Assembly: GCA_964400655.1 (NCBI GenBank)
Contig: CAYNVN010000060.1
Coordinates: forward strand, 1 to 33,712
Source: B16-G9 sp964400655
Lineage (GTDB): Bacteria > Bacteroidota > Bacteroidia > Bacteroidales > F082
DNA length: 33,712 bases
Reading direction: 5' to 3'
The position numbers and the translations under genes were made by a program. Of this stretch, positions 24,781 through 32,759 are shown piece by piece (the stretch's first letter is position 1; each line of letters begins with the position of its first letter). Under the pieces are notes generated by a model. The model worked only from the letters and a program-made list of their open reading frames with translations. It was not told where the DNA came from and searched no databases.

Positions 24781-26304
24781 TCAATCCGGTTTACCTACTA
24801 CCTTTTCAACCTCATTTAAAATTTCGCACGACTTAACCACCTCTTTCATGGTGTTGTGGTCTTTGTACAGCGGCCTGTCGATATCCAGGAACTCAACATG
24901 ACGGCGTACCACTTCGTAAGCTTTGGTTACTCCGGTTCCGAATTTATAGTCTCTGAAATCCAATGCCTGGGCAGCTGCCATAAATTCAATACCTAAAATA
25001 CCGTAAGCATTATCGAGAATCTGGAAATTTTTAATGGCGGTATTCATTCCCATCGAAACAAAATCCTCCTGGTCGGCAGCTGCCGGAATCGACTGTACCG
25101 AAGCCGGAGCCGACAATATCCTTTGTTCCACTATTTGCATATCGGCGGTGTACTGGCTAAGCATCAGCCCCGAAAACATACCGGCACCTTTGGTTAAAAA
25201 GGGCGGTAATCCGGCACTAAGTGCGGGATTGTTAAGGCGGTTTAAGCGGCGTTCCGACAAAACGCTCACCATGGTAATGGCTGCTCCGGCCATATCCATG
25301 GGTAAAGCCACGGGTGTACCCTGAAAGTTGGCACCCGATAATGCCAGATCGTCTTCCGGAAAAAAGATCGGATTATCGCCCACGCCGTTCAGTTCAATTT
25401 CCACCTGCGACCGGGCATACGCCAGTGCATCGTGTGCGGCACCTATAACCTGTGGTGTAGAACGCATTGAATAGGCATCCTGCACCTTGTGTTTTACACG
25501 GCCCTCTTTCAGGTCGCCCCCCGCCACCAGTTTTTCAATAAACAGTGCCGAGCGAATGGCTCCTTTAAATCCGCGCACCTCATGCAGGCGGGCGGTATAA
25601 GGCCCCATGTTGGCTTTCAGGGCTTCCAGCGACATGGCTGCTGCAATTTCGGCCTGTTTAAGCCAGTTTTGGGCATCATACAAAAACAGGGCACTCATGG
25701 CGGTAAGCACATTGGAGCCGTTTATGGTTCCCAGCCCGTCGCGTGCCTGAAGGCCCGGAGGAACGATACCCGCTTTTTTCAACGCCTCTTTTCCCTCTAA
25801 CAGTTCACCTTTGTAAAACGCTTTTCCCTCGCCCATCAGCAACAGGGCAATCTGTGCCATGGGAGCCAGGTCGCCCGAAGCTCCAACCGAACCTTTTTTA
25901 CAAACGTACGGAGTTACCCCTTTGTTCAACATCTCCACAAAAAACAGTGTAATCTCAGGTCTTATTCCCGAGTTGCCGTGTGCATGAACATTTATTCTTC
26001 CCAGCATGGCCGCCCGAACATGGTCCAACGGCATGGCTTCGCCAATACCTGCGGCATGGTTATAAATAAGGTATTTTTGAAACTCACGTACCTGTTCGTC
26101 GGTAAGCACTACCTCCGAAAATTCACCAATACCGGTATTAACACCATACATTATTTCGCGGGCATCAATTTTGCGTTCCAGCATGGCGCGGCATGTTTTT
26201 ATGCGTTCCAGCGCATCGGGATGCAGTTCAACTTTTTCGTTATTGCGGGCAACATTAACCACATCTTCAATGGTTAGCCCCGAACCGGAAATTATATAGG
26301 TCAT
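24781..26304 (-). CDS. hutH: Histidine/aromatic amino acid ammonia-lyase (HutH-like)
   Basis: The 507-residue protein is the full length of bacterial MIO-dependent lyases. The Ala-Ser-Gly triplet that forms the MIO prosthetic group is at 142-144 (GSVGASGDLAPMAQ). MYGVNTGIGEF (52-62) holds the catalytic Tyr53, and NGSNVLTAMSA and QYTADMQIVEQRILSAPASV-type blocks (the latter longer in full) follow. The selectivity pair after the catalytic loop is Asn82-His83 (YNHAAGIGE), closest to the Ser-His of histidine lyases and unlike the His-Leu or Phe-Leu of tyrosine and phenylalanine lyases. Histidine to urocanate is therefore favoured. No hutU, hutI or formiminotransferase lies nearby, so a non-catabolic role or another substrate stays open. 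Confidence 0.9.
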   Translation of the reverse strand: MTYIISGSGLTIEDVVNVARNNEKVELHPDALERIKTCRAMLERKIDAREIMYGVNTGIGEFSEVVLTDEQVREFQKYLIYNHAAGIGEAMPLDHVRAAMLGRINVHAHGNSGIRPEITLFFVEMLNKGVTPYVCKKGSVGASGDLAPMAQIALLLMGEGKAFYKGELLEGKEALKKAGIVPPGLQARDGLGTINGSNVLTAMSALFLYDAQNWLKQAEIAAAMSLEALKANMGPYTARLHEVRGFKGAIRSALFIEKLVAGGDLKEGRVKHKVQDAYSMRSTPQVIGAAHDALAYARSQVEIELNGVGDNPIFFPEDDLALSGANFQGTPVALPMDMAGAAITMVSVLSERRLNRLNNPALSAGLPPFLTKGAGMFSGLMLSQYTADMQIVEQRILSAPASVQSIPAAADQEDFVSMGMNTAIKNFQILDNAYGILGIEFMAAAQALDFRDYKFGTGVTKAYEVVRRHVEFLDIDRPLYKDHNTMKEVVKSCEILNEVEKVVGKPD

Positions 26305-26385
26305 GAAATTGTGTATTTAAAATGAAAAAAGCGAAATTAATTATTTTATAGCAATCATAACCTCCATATAAAAGAATAATTGTTT

Positions 26386-26502
26386 GGGCGTGCCCCTCCT
26401 TACGTCGGGTCGGGCTTTCCGCTGTACTCCCCGCTTTTTCGCCGCAGTCCGGCCCGCAAATCAAAAAGCGGGGCGGTGCCGCTGCAATCCCTCACGCGGG
26501 TA
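26386..26502. repeat. GC-rich dispersed intergenic element with 11-bp inverted repeat
   Basis: A sharply GC-rich block in an AT-rich spacer between the divergent lyase and thioredoxin-like genes. CCCCGCTTTTT (26429-26439) is the exact reverse complement of AAAAAGCGGGG (26463-26473). Words such as GTCGGGCTTTCCGCTGT and CGCTGCAATCCCTCACGCG are familiar to me from intergenic elements in many Bacteroidota genomes; this is memory, not a search. No coding capacity is seen. Confidence 0.65.
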
Positions 26503-26526
26503 CGTCGTTCATATTAAAAATAATAT

Positions 26527-26534
26527 TACTTTTG
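26527..26534 (+). promoter_or_regulatory. Putative -7 box of the thioredoxin-like gene (TACTTTTG)
   Basis: TACTTTTG lies 24 nt before the ATG at 26559, next to the right edge of the GC-rich repeat. A -33 TTTG at proper spacing would fall in the repeat edge and is not clear. Confidence 0.45.
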
Positions 26535-26558
26535 CCGCTCCAAAAAAATACGAAAAAC

Positions 26559-26900
26559 ATGAAACCCGAAATAGAACTTGTAACCGTTGAGGAGGTTGAA
26601 AACCACATTAATAACGAAGTGGCTGCCATGGTATATTTTTACAACGACAATTGCGCACCGTGCCTTAGTTTACGTCCTAAAGTAATCGAACTTGTAAAAA
26701 ACGATTTCCCTAAAATGAAACTGGCTTTTGTAAATACTTTAAAATACCCCGAACTGCCCGCACGTTTCAATGTTTTTTCAAATCCCACATTGATTACTTT
26801 TTTCGACGGTCGCGAATACAAACGCGAAAGCAAATATATCTCCATCCCGCAGCTGGCCGAAGCCATCTCGCGCCCCTATGATATGATTTTTGAAAATTAA
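26559..26900 (+). CDS. Cytoplasmic thioredoxin-like protein (CAPC)
   Basis: The ATG at 26559 is used; an in-frame TTG at 26532 lies inside the promoter box. The 113-residue protein has the thioredoxin fold with an atypical active site CAPC (32-35, in FYNDNCAPCLSLRP), in place of CGPC, and a cis-proline in FSNPTLITFFDGRE (Pro76). There is no signal peptide, so it acts in the cytoplasm. It may reduce cytoplasmic partners or the membrane domain of a DsbD-like protein; no partner is encoded next to it. It converges on the PepSY-TM gene with 39 bp between the stops. Confidence 0.87.
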   Translation: MKPEIELVTVEEVENHINNEVAAMVYFYNDNCAPCLSLRPKVIELVKNDFPKMKLAFVNTLKYPELPARFNVFSNPTLITFFDGREYKRESKYISIPQLAEAISRPYDMIFEN

Positions 26901-26920
26901 CCGGTAAAAAAACAGCAACT

Positions 26921-26941
26921 AACGGAAGCAATATTTCCGTT
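26921..26941. terminator. Weak hairpin between converging genes
   Basis: AACGGAA (26921-26927) pairs with TTCCGTT (26935-26941) over a 7-nt loop. It reaches the stop codon of the PepSY-TM gene and follows the thioredoxin-like gene by 20 nt. The stem is short and no U tract follows on the plus strand, so function is uncertain. Confidence 0.35.
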
Positions 26942-28448
26942 ACATCAACCGGTGAATCTTCCACCACACAATAAATCCCGATATCAGTACGAAAAGCAGC
27001 ATAAATCCTACCAGCGGAACAATTAAAACATAAAAAATGCCAAGCAGCGATTCGTAAATTCTGCCGGTATGTATTTCGAGGGCAAGGTTCCAAAGGCTGA
27101 TGCGATAAGCATTGTGAATGTTTTCGGGCATTACCGAAAAGGGTTTGCCTTTGTTAATGTTCAGCGCTCCCTTATCATAATCAAAAGCAATCTCTTCATC
27201 ATTAAAATCATCGGAGTAACCGGTAATAAGGTAATCACCGATGGGAGGTCCCGAAACCTCTTTTTTAACATACGGCTCTTTTTTAATGTGGTCGAATATT
27301 TTTCCTGTAACCGGATTCCAGACAAACAAACCCTCAAACGAACCCACCAGATACTCGTTGTTTCCCGTTTTCTTTAAAACGTTAACTCCCATAATGGAAG
27401 CGGGAGGTTGCACTTCGAAAGGTTTTAACTCCGACCGAAAGTTATCATCCGAATAATAAAAACCGGTGTAAGTTGCCAAAACAAACCTTTTGTTTTCGCG
27501 GTCATACAATACCCTTCGCAACTGATCAAACCACGGATTGGCGGTTGCCAGTTCGGTACCCGGAATTTTTCCTACCCGTGCATCGGCAATGGCAACCAGC
27601 AGCGGAGGACGTAAAAACATTCCCGTGGTGGTGGTAATAATAAGCAAAACAATGGTTGTCCATCCTATTTTGTTATGCCACTTTAAATTCCACAGGTTTA
27701 TTTTTTTAATTCGGTTAACCGGTTTTCCGGCCCTGAATTTATACATTATCCGCTTGCGGTTAATAAACAGAATAAGTCCTGTAACGGTCAGAAAAATAAA
27801 TACCAGTCCCACAAAATCAACCAGCAGTTTTCCTGCCTGTCCGTAAATTTCGCCGCTGTGGATAACCCATAAGGTTTTAAAAAGCCCTATTTTATTGTCG
27901 TAGCCAACCGGCGGCGGCAGGGTTCTGATTTTAAAATTACCGTTATGGTAAACCAAAAGATGCGAGCGGGTAAGCATATAAAGACTGTCGCCGAAATCAA
28001 CCAAATCCACTACCCGTTTTTCACGGGTTGGCAATTTTATGTTTTCCCATGCCTTTTGTTTGTAATCGTAACGAAACAGGCCGAACAGGGTGCCGGCCCA
28101 AAGTCCCAGCTTTTCACTCGGCAAAACCCGGCATACCTTTCTGTTGTCAATACCTTCGGGAATACCCCTGTTAAAATCTTTGTAACCGTTAAAAGTTGAA
28201 TCGGTTAACCAGATACCAATATTTCCGTAAATCAAAATACTATCGGGCGATAACCTTTCGGTACCCTTAACGGCTGCGTTGTTCCAGTTAACAATGTCGT
28301 ATTCATCGGGCAAAACCGACCGCGATACATCCACTGACGATAACAGTTCGCGGTGGTTTAACACAATCCCCGAAAAAGCGAACATCAGTATGAACAGGGT
28401 TACAATTATCCCCAGCCACTTATGATATTTTTTAAAAAATAAAATCAT
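26940..28448 (-). CDS. Internally duplicated PepSY-associated TM-helix protein
   Basis: The 502-residue inner-membrane protein consists of two similar halves. Each half starts with a helix following a basic HK-G motif (KKYHKWLGIIVTLFILMF, from about 6; KWHNKIGWTTIVLLIITT, from about 256). An extracytoplasmic domain follows, with propeller-like phrases (GLWAGTLFGLFRYD; VGSFEGLFVWNPVTG). Each half ends with a His-Gly-Ile-Tyr helix (IHSGEIYGQAGKLL, about 196; IHTGRIYESLLGIF, about 459). The PepSY-TM family includes iron-regulated membrane proteins and flavin or ferric reductases. Paired His residues (9, 32, 197 and 258, 460) could bind heme, but no flavin domain is present. The gene diverges from the steroid-reductase-family gene. 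Confidence 0.85.
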   Translation of the reverse strand: MILFFKKYHKWLGIIVTLFILMFAFSGIVLNHRELLSSVDVSRSVLPDEYDIVNWNNAAVKGTERLSPDSILIYGNIGIWLTDSTFNGYKDFNRGIPEGIDNRKVCRVLPSEKLGLWAGTLFGLFRYDYKQKAWENIKLPTREKRVVDLVDFGDSLYMLTRSHLLVYHNGNFKIRTLPPPVGYDNKIGLFKTLWVIHSGEIYGQAGKLLVDFVGLVFIFLTVTGLILFINRKRIMYKFRAGKPVNRIKKINLWNLKWHNKIGWTTIVLLIITTTTGMFLRPPLLVAIADARVGKIPGTELATANPWFDQLRRVLYDRENKRFVLATYTGFYYSDDNFRSELKPFEVQPPASIMGVNVLKKTGNNEYLVGSFEGLFVWNPVTGKIFDHIKKEPYVKKEVSGPPIGDYLITGYSDDFNDEEIAFDYDKGALNINKGKPFSVMPENIHNAYRISLWNLALEIHTGRIYESLLGIFYVLIVPLVGFMLLFVLISGFIVWWKIHRLM

Positions 28449-28597
28449 TGTATCCTTATAATCCGACGCAAAAGTAGTATTTAATTTTCGAGCGGTTGGT
28501 ACTTAAATCATGGTATTTTTTTAAAGCGGTTACAAAAATCAAATCGTTCCGTTGAACCTTTGTTTTTGCTTCCTTTAACCTGTTTTTGGAAAAAAAC

Positions 28598-28605
28598 TAC
28601 TTTTG
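28598..28605 (+). promoter_or_regulatory. Putative -7 box (TACTTTTG)
   Basis: TACTTTTG lies 8 nt before the ATG at 28614, implying a leader of only a few bases. TTTTTG words upstream do not fall at the 19-21 nt spacing. Confidence 0.4.
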
Positions 28606-28613
28606 GAATTTTT

Positions 28614-29375
28614 ATGACAACAGAACTTTATTATAATCTGCTTTACGGCTGGATGGGACTGGCGGTAATTATTTTTCCGGTATTGTTAAAAATTACTGTT
28701 CCTTACGGAAGGCACACCACCAAAACATGGGGTCCGGTTTTACCCAATAAGTGGGGCTGGTTCATAATGGAAATACCGGTGCTTTTGTTGTTTTCGTGGT
28801 TCTTTTTTACCGGTAGTGCCGAAAAAACAATACCCGTCTTTATTTTCTACATCGCTTTTATGATTCACTACTTTAACCGTGTTTTTATTTTTCCTTTTCG
28901 CATGAAAGACAACGGCAAACAGATGCCCTGGTTAATTGTAATATTCGGCCTTTTTTTCAATTTTGCCAACAGTTTTTTTAACGGGTATTGGTTTGGAACC
29001 CTTTGCGACGGATTATATCCCGCCTCGTGGCTGAAAGATCCGCGATTTATTTCGGGAGCCGTTTTGTTTTTGGCCGGAATGTATATAAACATCACTTCCG
29101 ACAATACGCTTTTAAATTTACGAAAAGGAGGAAAAAAAGGATATTTTATTCCTCAGGGGAAACTGTTCAATTACGTATCTTCTCCCAACCTTTTGGGTGA
29201 AATCATTGAATGGATCGGCTGGGCGCTGATGAGCTGGGCTTTGGCCCCGTTTTCGTTTGCTCTGTGGACAATGGCCAATCTTATTCCAAGGGCAATCGAT
29301 CACCATCGCTGGTATCGTAAAACTTTTTCCGACTATCCGGAAAACAGAAAAGCAGTCATACCCTTTATCATTTAA
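28614..29375 (+). CDS. Steroid 5-alpha-reductase family membrane protein
   Basis: The ATG at 28614 is chosen over a TTG at 28560, whose extra residues cover the promoter box. The 253-residue, multi-helix protein matches the 3-oxo-5-alpha-steroid 4-dehydrogenase family. It has HYFNRVFIFPFRMKDNGKQMPW in the middle, a GKLFNYVSSPNLLGEIIEWIGW block (about 178-199), and the C-terminal HHRWYRKTFSDYPENRKAVIPFII, in which the SDYP-RKAxIPF ending is diagnostic. (Segments are quoted in part: the first core is HYFNRVFIFPF.) Relatives reduce double bonds of steroids, polyprenols or fatty enoyl chains with NADPH. The bacterial substrate is unknown; a polyprenol or host/dietary sterol are guesses. It precedes the Dpm1-like gene by 99 bp in the same direction. 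Confidence 0.88.
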   Translation: MTTELYYNLLYGWMGLAVIIFPVLLKITVPYGRHTTKTWGPVLPNKWGWFIMEIPVLLLFSWFFFTGSAEKTIPVFIFYIAFMIHYFNRVFIFPFRMKDNGKQMPWLIVIFGLFFNFANSFFNGYWFGTLCDGLYPASWLKDPRFISGAVLFLAGMYINITSDNTLLNLRKGGKKGYFIPQGKLFNYVSSPNLLGEIIEWIGWALMSWALAPFSFALWTMANLIPRAIDHHRWYRKTFSDYPENRKAVIPFII

Positions 29376-29474
29376 ACCAACCTTAAAAAAATTTGTAATA
29401 ATATTCATTGTAATATTTCGTTTTAAAATCGTACTCTGCAAAACTTTAGATTATTTTAGCCAAAAATTTTAAAT

Positions 29475-30215
29475 ATGAACGACGGTCTTGTAATAATACC
29501 AACCTATAACGAAAAAGAAAATATAGAAAAGATTATACGTGCAGCGTTCAGCCAGCCAAAAGATTTTCATATACTGATAGTTGAGGATAACAGCCCCGAC
29601 GGTACTGCCGATATTGTAAAAAACCTGATGAAAGAATTTGACGGCAAACTTCATATACTGGAAAGAAAAGGAAAACTGGGGTTGGGAACCGCCTATATTG
29701 CCGGATTTAAATGGGGTTTGAAAAACGGATATGATATTATTTTTGAAATGGATGCCGATTTTTCGCATAATCCCGATGATCTTGTAAGACTGCACAAAGC
29801 CATTGAAGATGGTGCCGATGCAGCCATTGGCTCGCGATACATTACAGGAGTTAATGTGGTTAACTGGCCCATGGGCAGGGTGTTGATGTCGTATTTCGCT
29901 TCCAAATACGTACGTATGATAACCGGTATGAATATTCAGGATACCACGGCGGGATTTGTTTGCTGGAGTCGGAAAGTATTGGAAACCATTGATCTTGATA
30001 AAATTAAATTTGTGGGTTATGCGTTTCAAATCGAAATGAAATATACCGCCATCAAACTGGGTTTTAATGTGGTGGAGGTTCCCATTATCTTTACCGATCG
30101 TACCGAAGGAGAATCGAAAATGAATAAAAGCATTTTTCGTGAAGCCATATTCGGAGTTATCGATTTAAGGTTGAGAAGTTTGTTCGGAAGAATAAAACCT
30201 GTAAAATCAGTCTGA
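29475..30215 (+). CDS. Polyprenol monophosphomannose synthase-like GT2 glycosyltransferase
   Basis: The 246-residue protein is a compact Dpm1-type family-2 glycosyltransferase without C-terminal membrane helices. Motifs: IIPTYNEKENI (7-17), VEDNSPDGT (36-44), the DAD metal site in EMDADFSHNP (91-100), GSRYITG (119-125), QDTTAGFVCW (155-164) and EGESKMN (211-217). It would transfer mannose or a related sugar from a nucleotide donor to a lipid phosphate at the inner membrane, feeding glycosylation in the envelope. It lies 6 nt upstream of the dihydroorotase gene and both are probably on one mRNA. manA at 17735 could supply the mannose phosphate precursor. Sugar specificity is inferred from family similarity. 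Confidence 0.92.
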   Translation: MNDGLVIIPTYNEKENIEKIIRAAFSQPKDFHILIVEDNSPDGTADIVKNLMKEFDGKLHILERKGKLGLGTAYIAGFKWGLKNGYDIIFEMDADFSHNPDDLVRLHKAIEDGADAAIGSRYITGVNVVNWPMGRVLMSYFASKYVRMITGMNIQDTTAGFVCWSRKVLETIDLDKIKFVGYAFQIEMKYTAIKLGFNVVEVPIIFTDRTEGESKMNKSIFREAIFGVIDLRLRSLFGRIKPVKSV

Positions 30216-30221
30216 AAAAAT

Positions 30222-31568
30222 ATGCCAAAAGGTTTTGTTATAAAAAACGCCACGCTTGTTAACGAGGGTAAAAAATTTATAGCTGCTGTTTTTGTTTCAA
30301 ACGGTATTATTGAAAAAATCGACAAAACCAATTCCGCTCCAATTCCCGATGATTACGATGAAATTGATGCCGGCGGATTATATCTTCTGCCCGGTGTAAT
30401 TGATGATCAGGTTCATTTTCGCGATCCCGGATTAACGTACAAAGCCGATATTTATACCGAAAGCAAGGCTGCTGTTGCCGGCGGGGTTACCTCGTTTATG
30501 GATATGCCCAACACGGTTCCCAATACCGTTACACAGGAAGTTCTGGAAGAAAAATATCGGGCGGCAGCCCAAAAGTCGCTGGCGAACTTCTCCTTTTACA
30601 TGGGTGCCAACAACAACAATCTGGAGGAGGTTTTAAAAACCGACCCCACAAAAGTTTGTGGCATTAAGGTGTTTATGGGCTCTTCAACCGGAAACCTGCT
30701 GGTGGATGACGAAACTGCATTGGAAAATATTTTTCAATACGCGCCAACCCTGGTGGCTACCCATTGCGAAGACGATGCCACCATAGATGCCAATACCAAA
30801 GTATATAAAGAGCAATACGGTGATGATGCACCCACTCGTATTCACCCGATGATTCGCAGCGCCGAAGCCTGTTACCTCTCTTCGTCCAAAGCGGTTGAGC
30901 TGGCAAAAAAACACAACACACGGTTACATATTTTACACCTGTCCACCGCCAAAGAGATGGAGCTTTTTGACAACTCTATTCCTCTTGAAAAGAAAAAAAT
31001 TACCGCCGAAGTTTGTATTCATCATCTTTGGTTTACCGATAAGGATTACGAAAAAAAAGGAAACTTCATCAAATGGAATCCGGCGGTAAAATCCGAATCC
31101 GACCGCACGGCCTTGTTTGAAGCGGTATTAAATGATACCATTGATGTAATTGCCACCGACCATGCACCGCATACCCTTGAAGAGAAAGAACGTTCGTTTT
31201 TTAAAGCTCCGTCGGGCGGACCGATGATTCAACATTCGTTACAGGCCATGCTTGAGTTTGTGCATCTAAGTAAAATATCTGTTGAAAAGGTGGTGGAAAA
31301 GATGAGTCATCATCCGGCCATTCTGTTTAATGTCAAAAATCGTGGTTTTATTCGCGAAGGTTACTTTGCCGACCTGGTTTTGGTTGACCTGCATGCCGAG
31401 CAAACCGTATCAAAGCAAAACATTTTGTATAAATGTGGCTGGTCGCCCATGGAAGGGGTTACGTTTCACTCAAAAGTTGATTCAACTTTTGTTAACGGCC
31501 ACAGGGTTTATCACCGGGGCAGCTTTGATGAATCGAAAAATGGGGAGCGGTTACTGTTTGAGCGGTAA
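30222..31568 (+). CDS. pyrC: Dihydroorotase (type I, amidohydrolase fold)
   Basis: The 448-residue protein catalyses the third step of pyrimidine synthesis, carbamoyl-aspartate to dihydroorotate. Visible blocks: LLPGVIDDQVHFRDPGLTYK (55-74), SFMDMPNTVPNT (91-102), GIKVFMGSSTGN with the carbamylated-Lys candidate Lys149, THCED (His181), LHILHLSTAKE (His239), and IATDHAPHT with Asp313. The usual DxHxH metal motif reads D-Q-V-H here: Gln63 replaces the first His. I believe many Bacteroidota dihydroorotases share this, so it is probably a lineage trait and not a defect. The 6-nt spacing after the GT2 gene indicates co-transcription. Its stop lies 4 bp from that of the converging ATPase gene. Confidence 0.92.
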   Translation: MPKGFVIKNATLVNEGKKFIAAVFVSNGIIEKIDKTNSAPIPDDYDEIDAGGLYLLPGVIDDQVHFRDPGLTYKADIYTESKAAVAGGVTSFMDMPNTVPNTVTQEVLEEKYRAAAQKSLANFSFYMGANNNNLEEVLKTDPTKVCGIKVFMGSSTGNLLVDDETALENIFQYAPTLVATHCEDDATIDANTKVYKEQYGDDAPTRIHPMIRSAEACYLSSSKAVELAKKHNTRLHILHLSTAKEMELFDNSIPLEKKKITAEVCIHHLWFTDKDYEKKGNFIKWNPAVKSESDRTALFEAVLNDTIDVIATDHAPHTLEEKERSFFKAPSGGPMIQHSLQAMLEFVHLSKISVEKVVEKMSHHPAILFNVKNRGFIREGYFADLVLVDLHAEQTVSKQNILYKCGWSPMEGVTFHSKVDSTFVNGHRVYHRGSFDESKNGERLLFER

Positions 31569-31572
31569 ATAG

Positions 31573-32736
31573 CTAATCAACAATGTTTTCTAAATCTTTC
31601 CAGCCGATTAAACGGCCGCCGGGAAGCTCTAAGTTTTGATCTCCTGCGTAAATAACAAAACTGTTTGAGGCTTCTCCTTCAGATAATTTATTCCAGTAGA
31701 TAATATTTTTAAAAAAATCACCGGAATAAGTTTTTGCTGCTTTTATTTCGACCGGAATAAGTTTGTCTCCGTTATCAAGAAGTAAATCTATTTCCTTTCC
31801 TGATTTATCTCTCCAAAAATATAACGAAGGTGTGGTACCGGCATTTAAATTGTGTTTAATAAATTCATTAATGATAAAGTTTTCAAAAAGGCTGCCATAG
31901 TTAAAGTGTAATGATAACTGTTCGCTGTTTTTTATTCCCAATAGTGAGCAGGCAAGTCCTGTATCGTAAAAATAAAGTTTAGGCATTTTTACCAGCCGTT
32001 TATTATAATTTTTAAAATGAGGTTGAAGAAAGAAAATAATATAACTGGCTTCAAGTATTGAAAGCCATGAATTAATTGTTATTCGGTTTACCCCTGTTAC
32101 ATTTGACAACTCGTTAATGTTTAATAGTTGTCCTGTACGTCCGGCACATATTTTCATAAACTTAATGAAAGCACTTTGATTAACAATATTTTTAATTAAT
32201 CGCACATCTCTTTCAACATAAGTTTGAATGTAATAGGGATAGTAATCGACAGGTAAAATATTTTTATCATATAAACGCGGATACATTCCTTTATAAATCA
32301 GTTCATCCGGTTCATTAATATTAATGTTCGCATTATTTAGCTCCTTTATACTAAACGGCATAAGCTTTAATATCGCTACTCTTCCTGCAAGCGACTGAGA
32401 TATTTTTTCCAATAGTAAAAAGTTTTGTGAGCCGGTTAAAATAAAAGCACCTGTTTTATTTGATTCATCTACAATCCCCTGTATATACGAAAAGATTTCG
32501 GGTAGCCTTTGAGCTTCGTCAATAATTAATCCTTTTTGACGGTTTTGTAAATATTTTCGCGGGTCTTCGGCAATAAGTTGTCTGATATCCGGATCTTCCA
32601 ATGTAATATATTCATATTTCGGAAAAGCAGCTTTTACCAAAGTTGTTTTGCCCGATTGTCTTGGCCCCGTAACACTTACTACAGGATAAACACCTGCCAG
32701 CTTTAACAATTTTTCTTTGAGTATTCGTTCAATCAT
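31573..32736 (-). CDS. AAA-family ATPase with DUF4143 domain
   Basis: The 387-residue protein has the AAA_14 plus DUF4143 architecture. Walker A is GPRQSGKTT (24-32), Walker B is LIIDEAQ (70-76), the sensor region is FILTGSQNFLLL (98-109), and SLAGRVAILKLMPFS (115-129) is the family signature. The C-terminal domain carries a PD-(D/E)xK-like pattern, KEIDLLLDNGDKLIPVEIKA (Glu315, Asp317, Glu330, Lys332), hinting at a nuclease-like fold. The family is common and often present in many copies, with no firmly known function; DNA-binding or mobile-element-related roles have been suggested. It stands alone, with a -7 box 4 nt before its ATG and a 34-bp palindrome just upstream. Confidence 0.9.
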   Translation of the reverse strand: MIERILKEKLLKLAGVYPVVSVTGPRQSGKTTLVKAAFPKYEYITLEDPDIRQLIAEDPRKYLQNRQKGLIIDEAQRLPEIFSYIQGIVDESNKTGAFILTGSQNFLLLEKISQSLAGRVAILKLMPFSIKELNNANININEPDELIYKGMYPRLYDKNILPVDYYPYYIQTYVERDVRLIKNIVNQSAFIKFMKICAGRTGQLLNINELSNVTGVNRITINSWLSILEASYIIFFLQPHFKNYNKRLVKMPKLYFYDTGLACSLLGIKNSEQLSLHFNYGSLFENFIINEFIKHNLNAGTTPSLYFWRDKSGKEIDLLLDNGDKLIPVEIKAAKTYSGDFFKNIIYWNKLSEGEASNSFVIYAGDQNLELPGGRLIGWKDLENIVD

Positions 32737-32740
32737 ATTG

Positions 32741-32748
32741 CAAACATA
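32741..32748 (-). promoter_or_regulatory. Putative -7 box of the DUF4143 ATPase (TATGTTTG)
   Basis: The minus-strand TATGTTTG is followed by CAAT and the ATG, a 4-nt gap identical to that of rbfA and mnmH. A CTTTTG lies 14 nt upstream, too close for a standard -33 element. Confidence 0.45.
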
Positions 32749-32759
32749 ATAAATAAACC

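Noticed and set aside
28549..28558. GAACCTTTG as an alternative -7 box before the steroid-reductase-family gene
   Set aside because: The first base of the box does not fit TAnnTTTG, and a perfect TACTTTTG lies closer to the ATG.
29469..30029. Long (186-codon) open frame antisense to the GT2 gene
   Set aside because: It lies wholly opposite a gene with clear Dpm1 motifs, and its translation has no recognisable domain; it is a shadow of the coding strand's composition.
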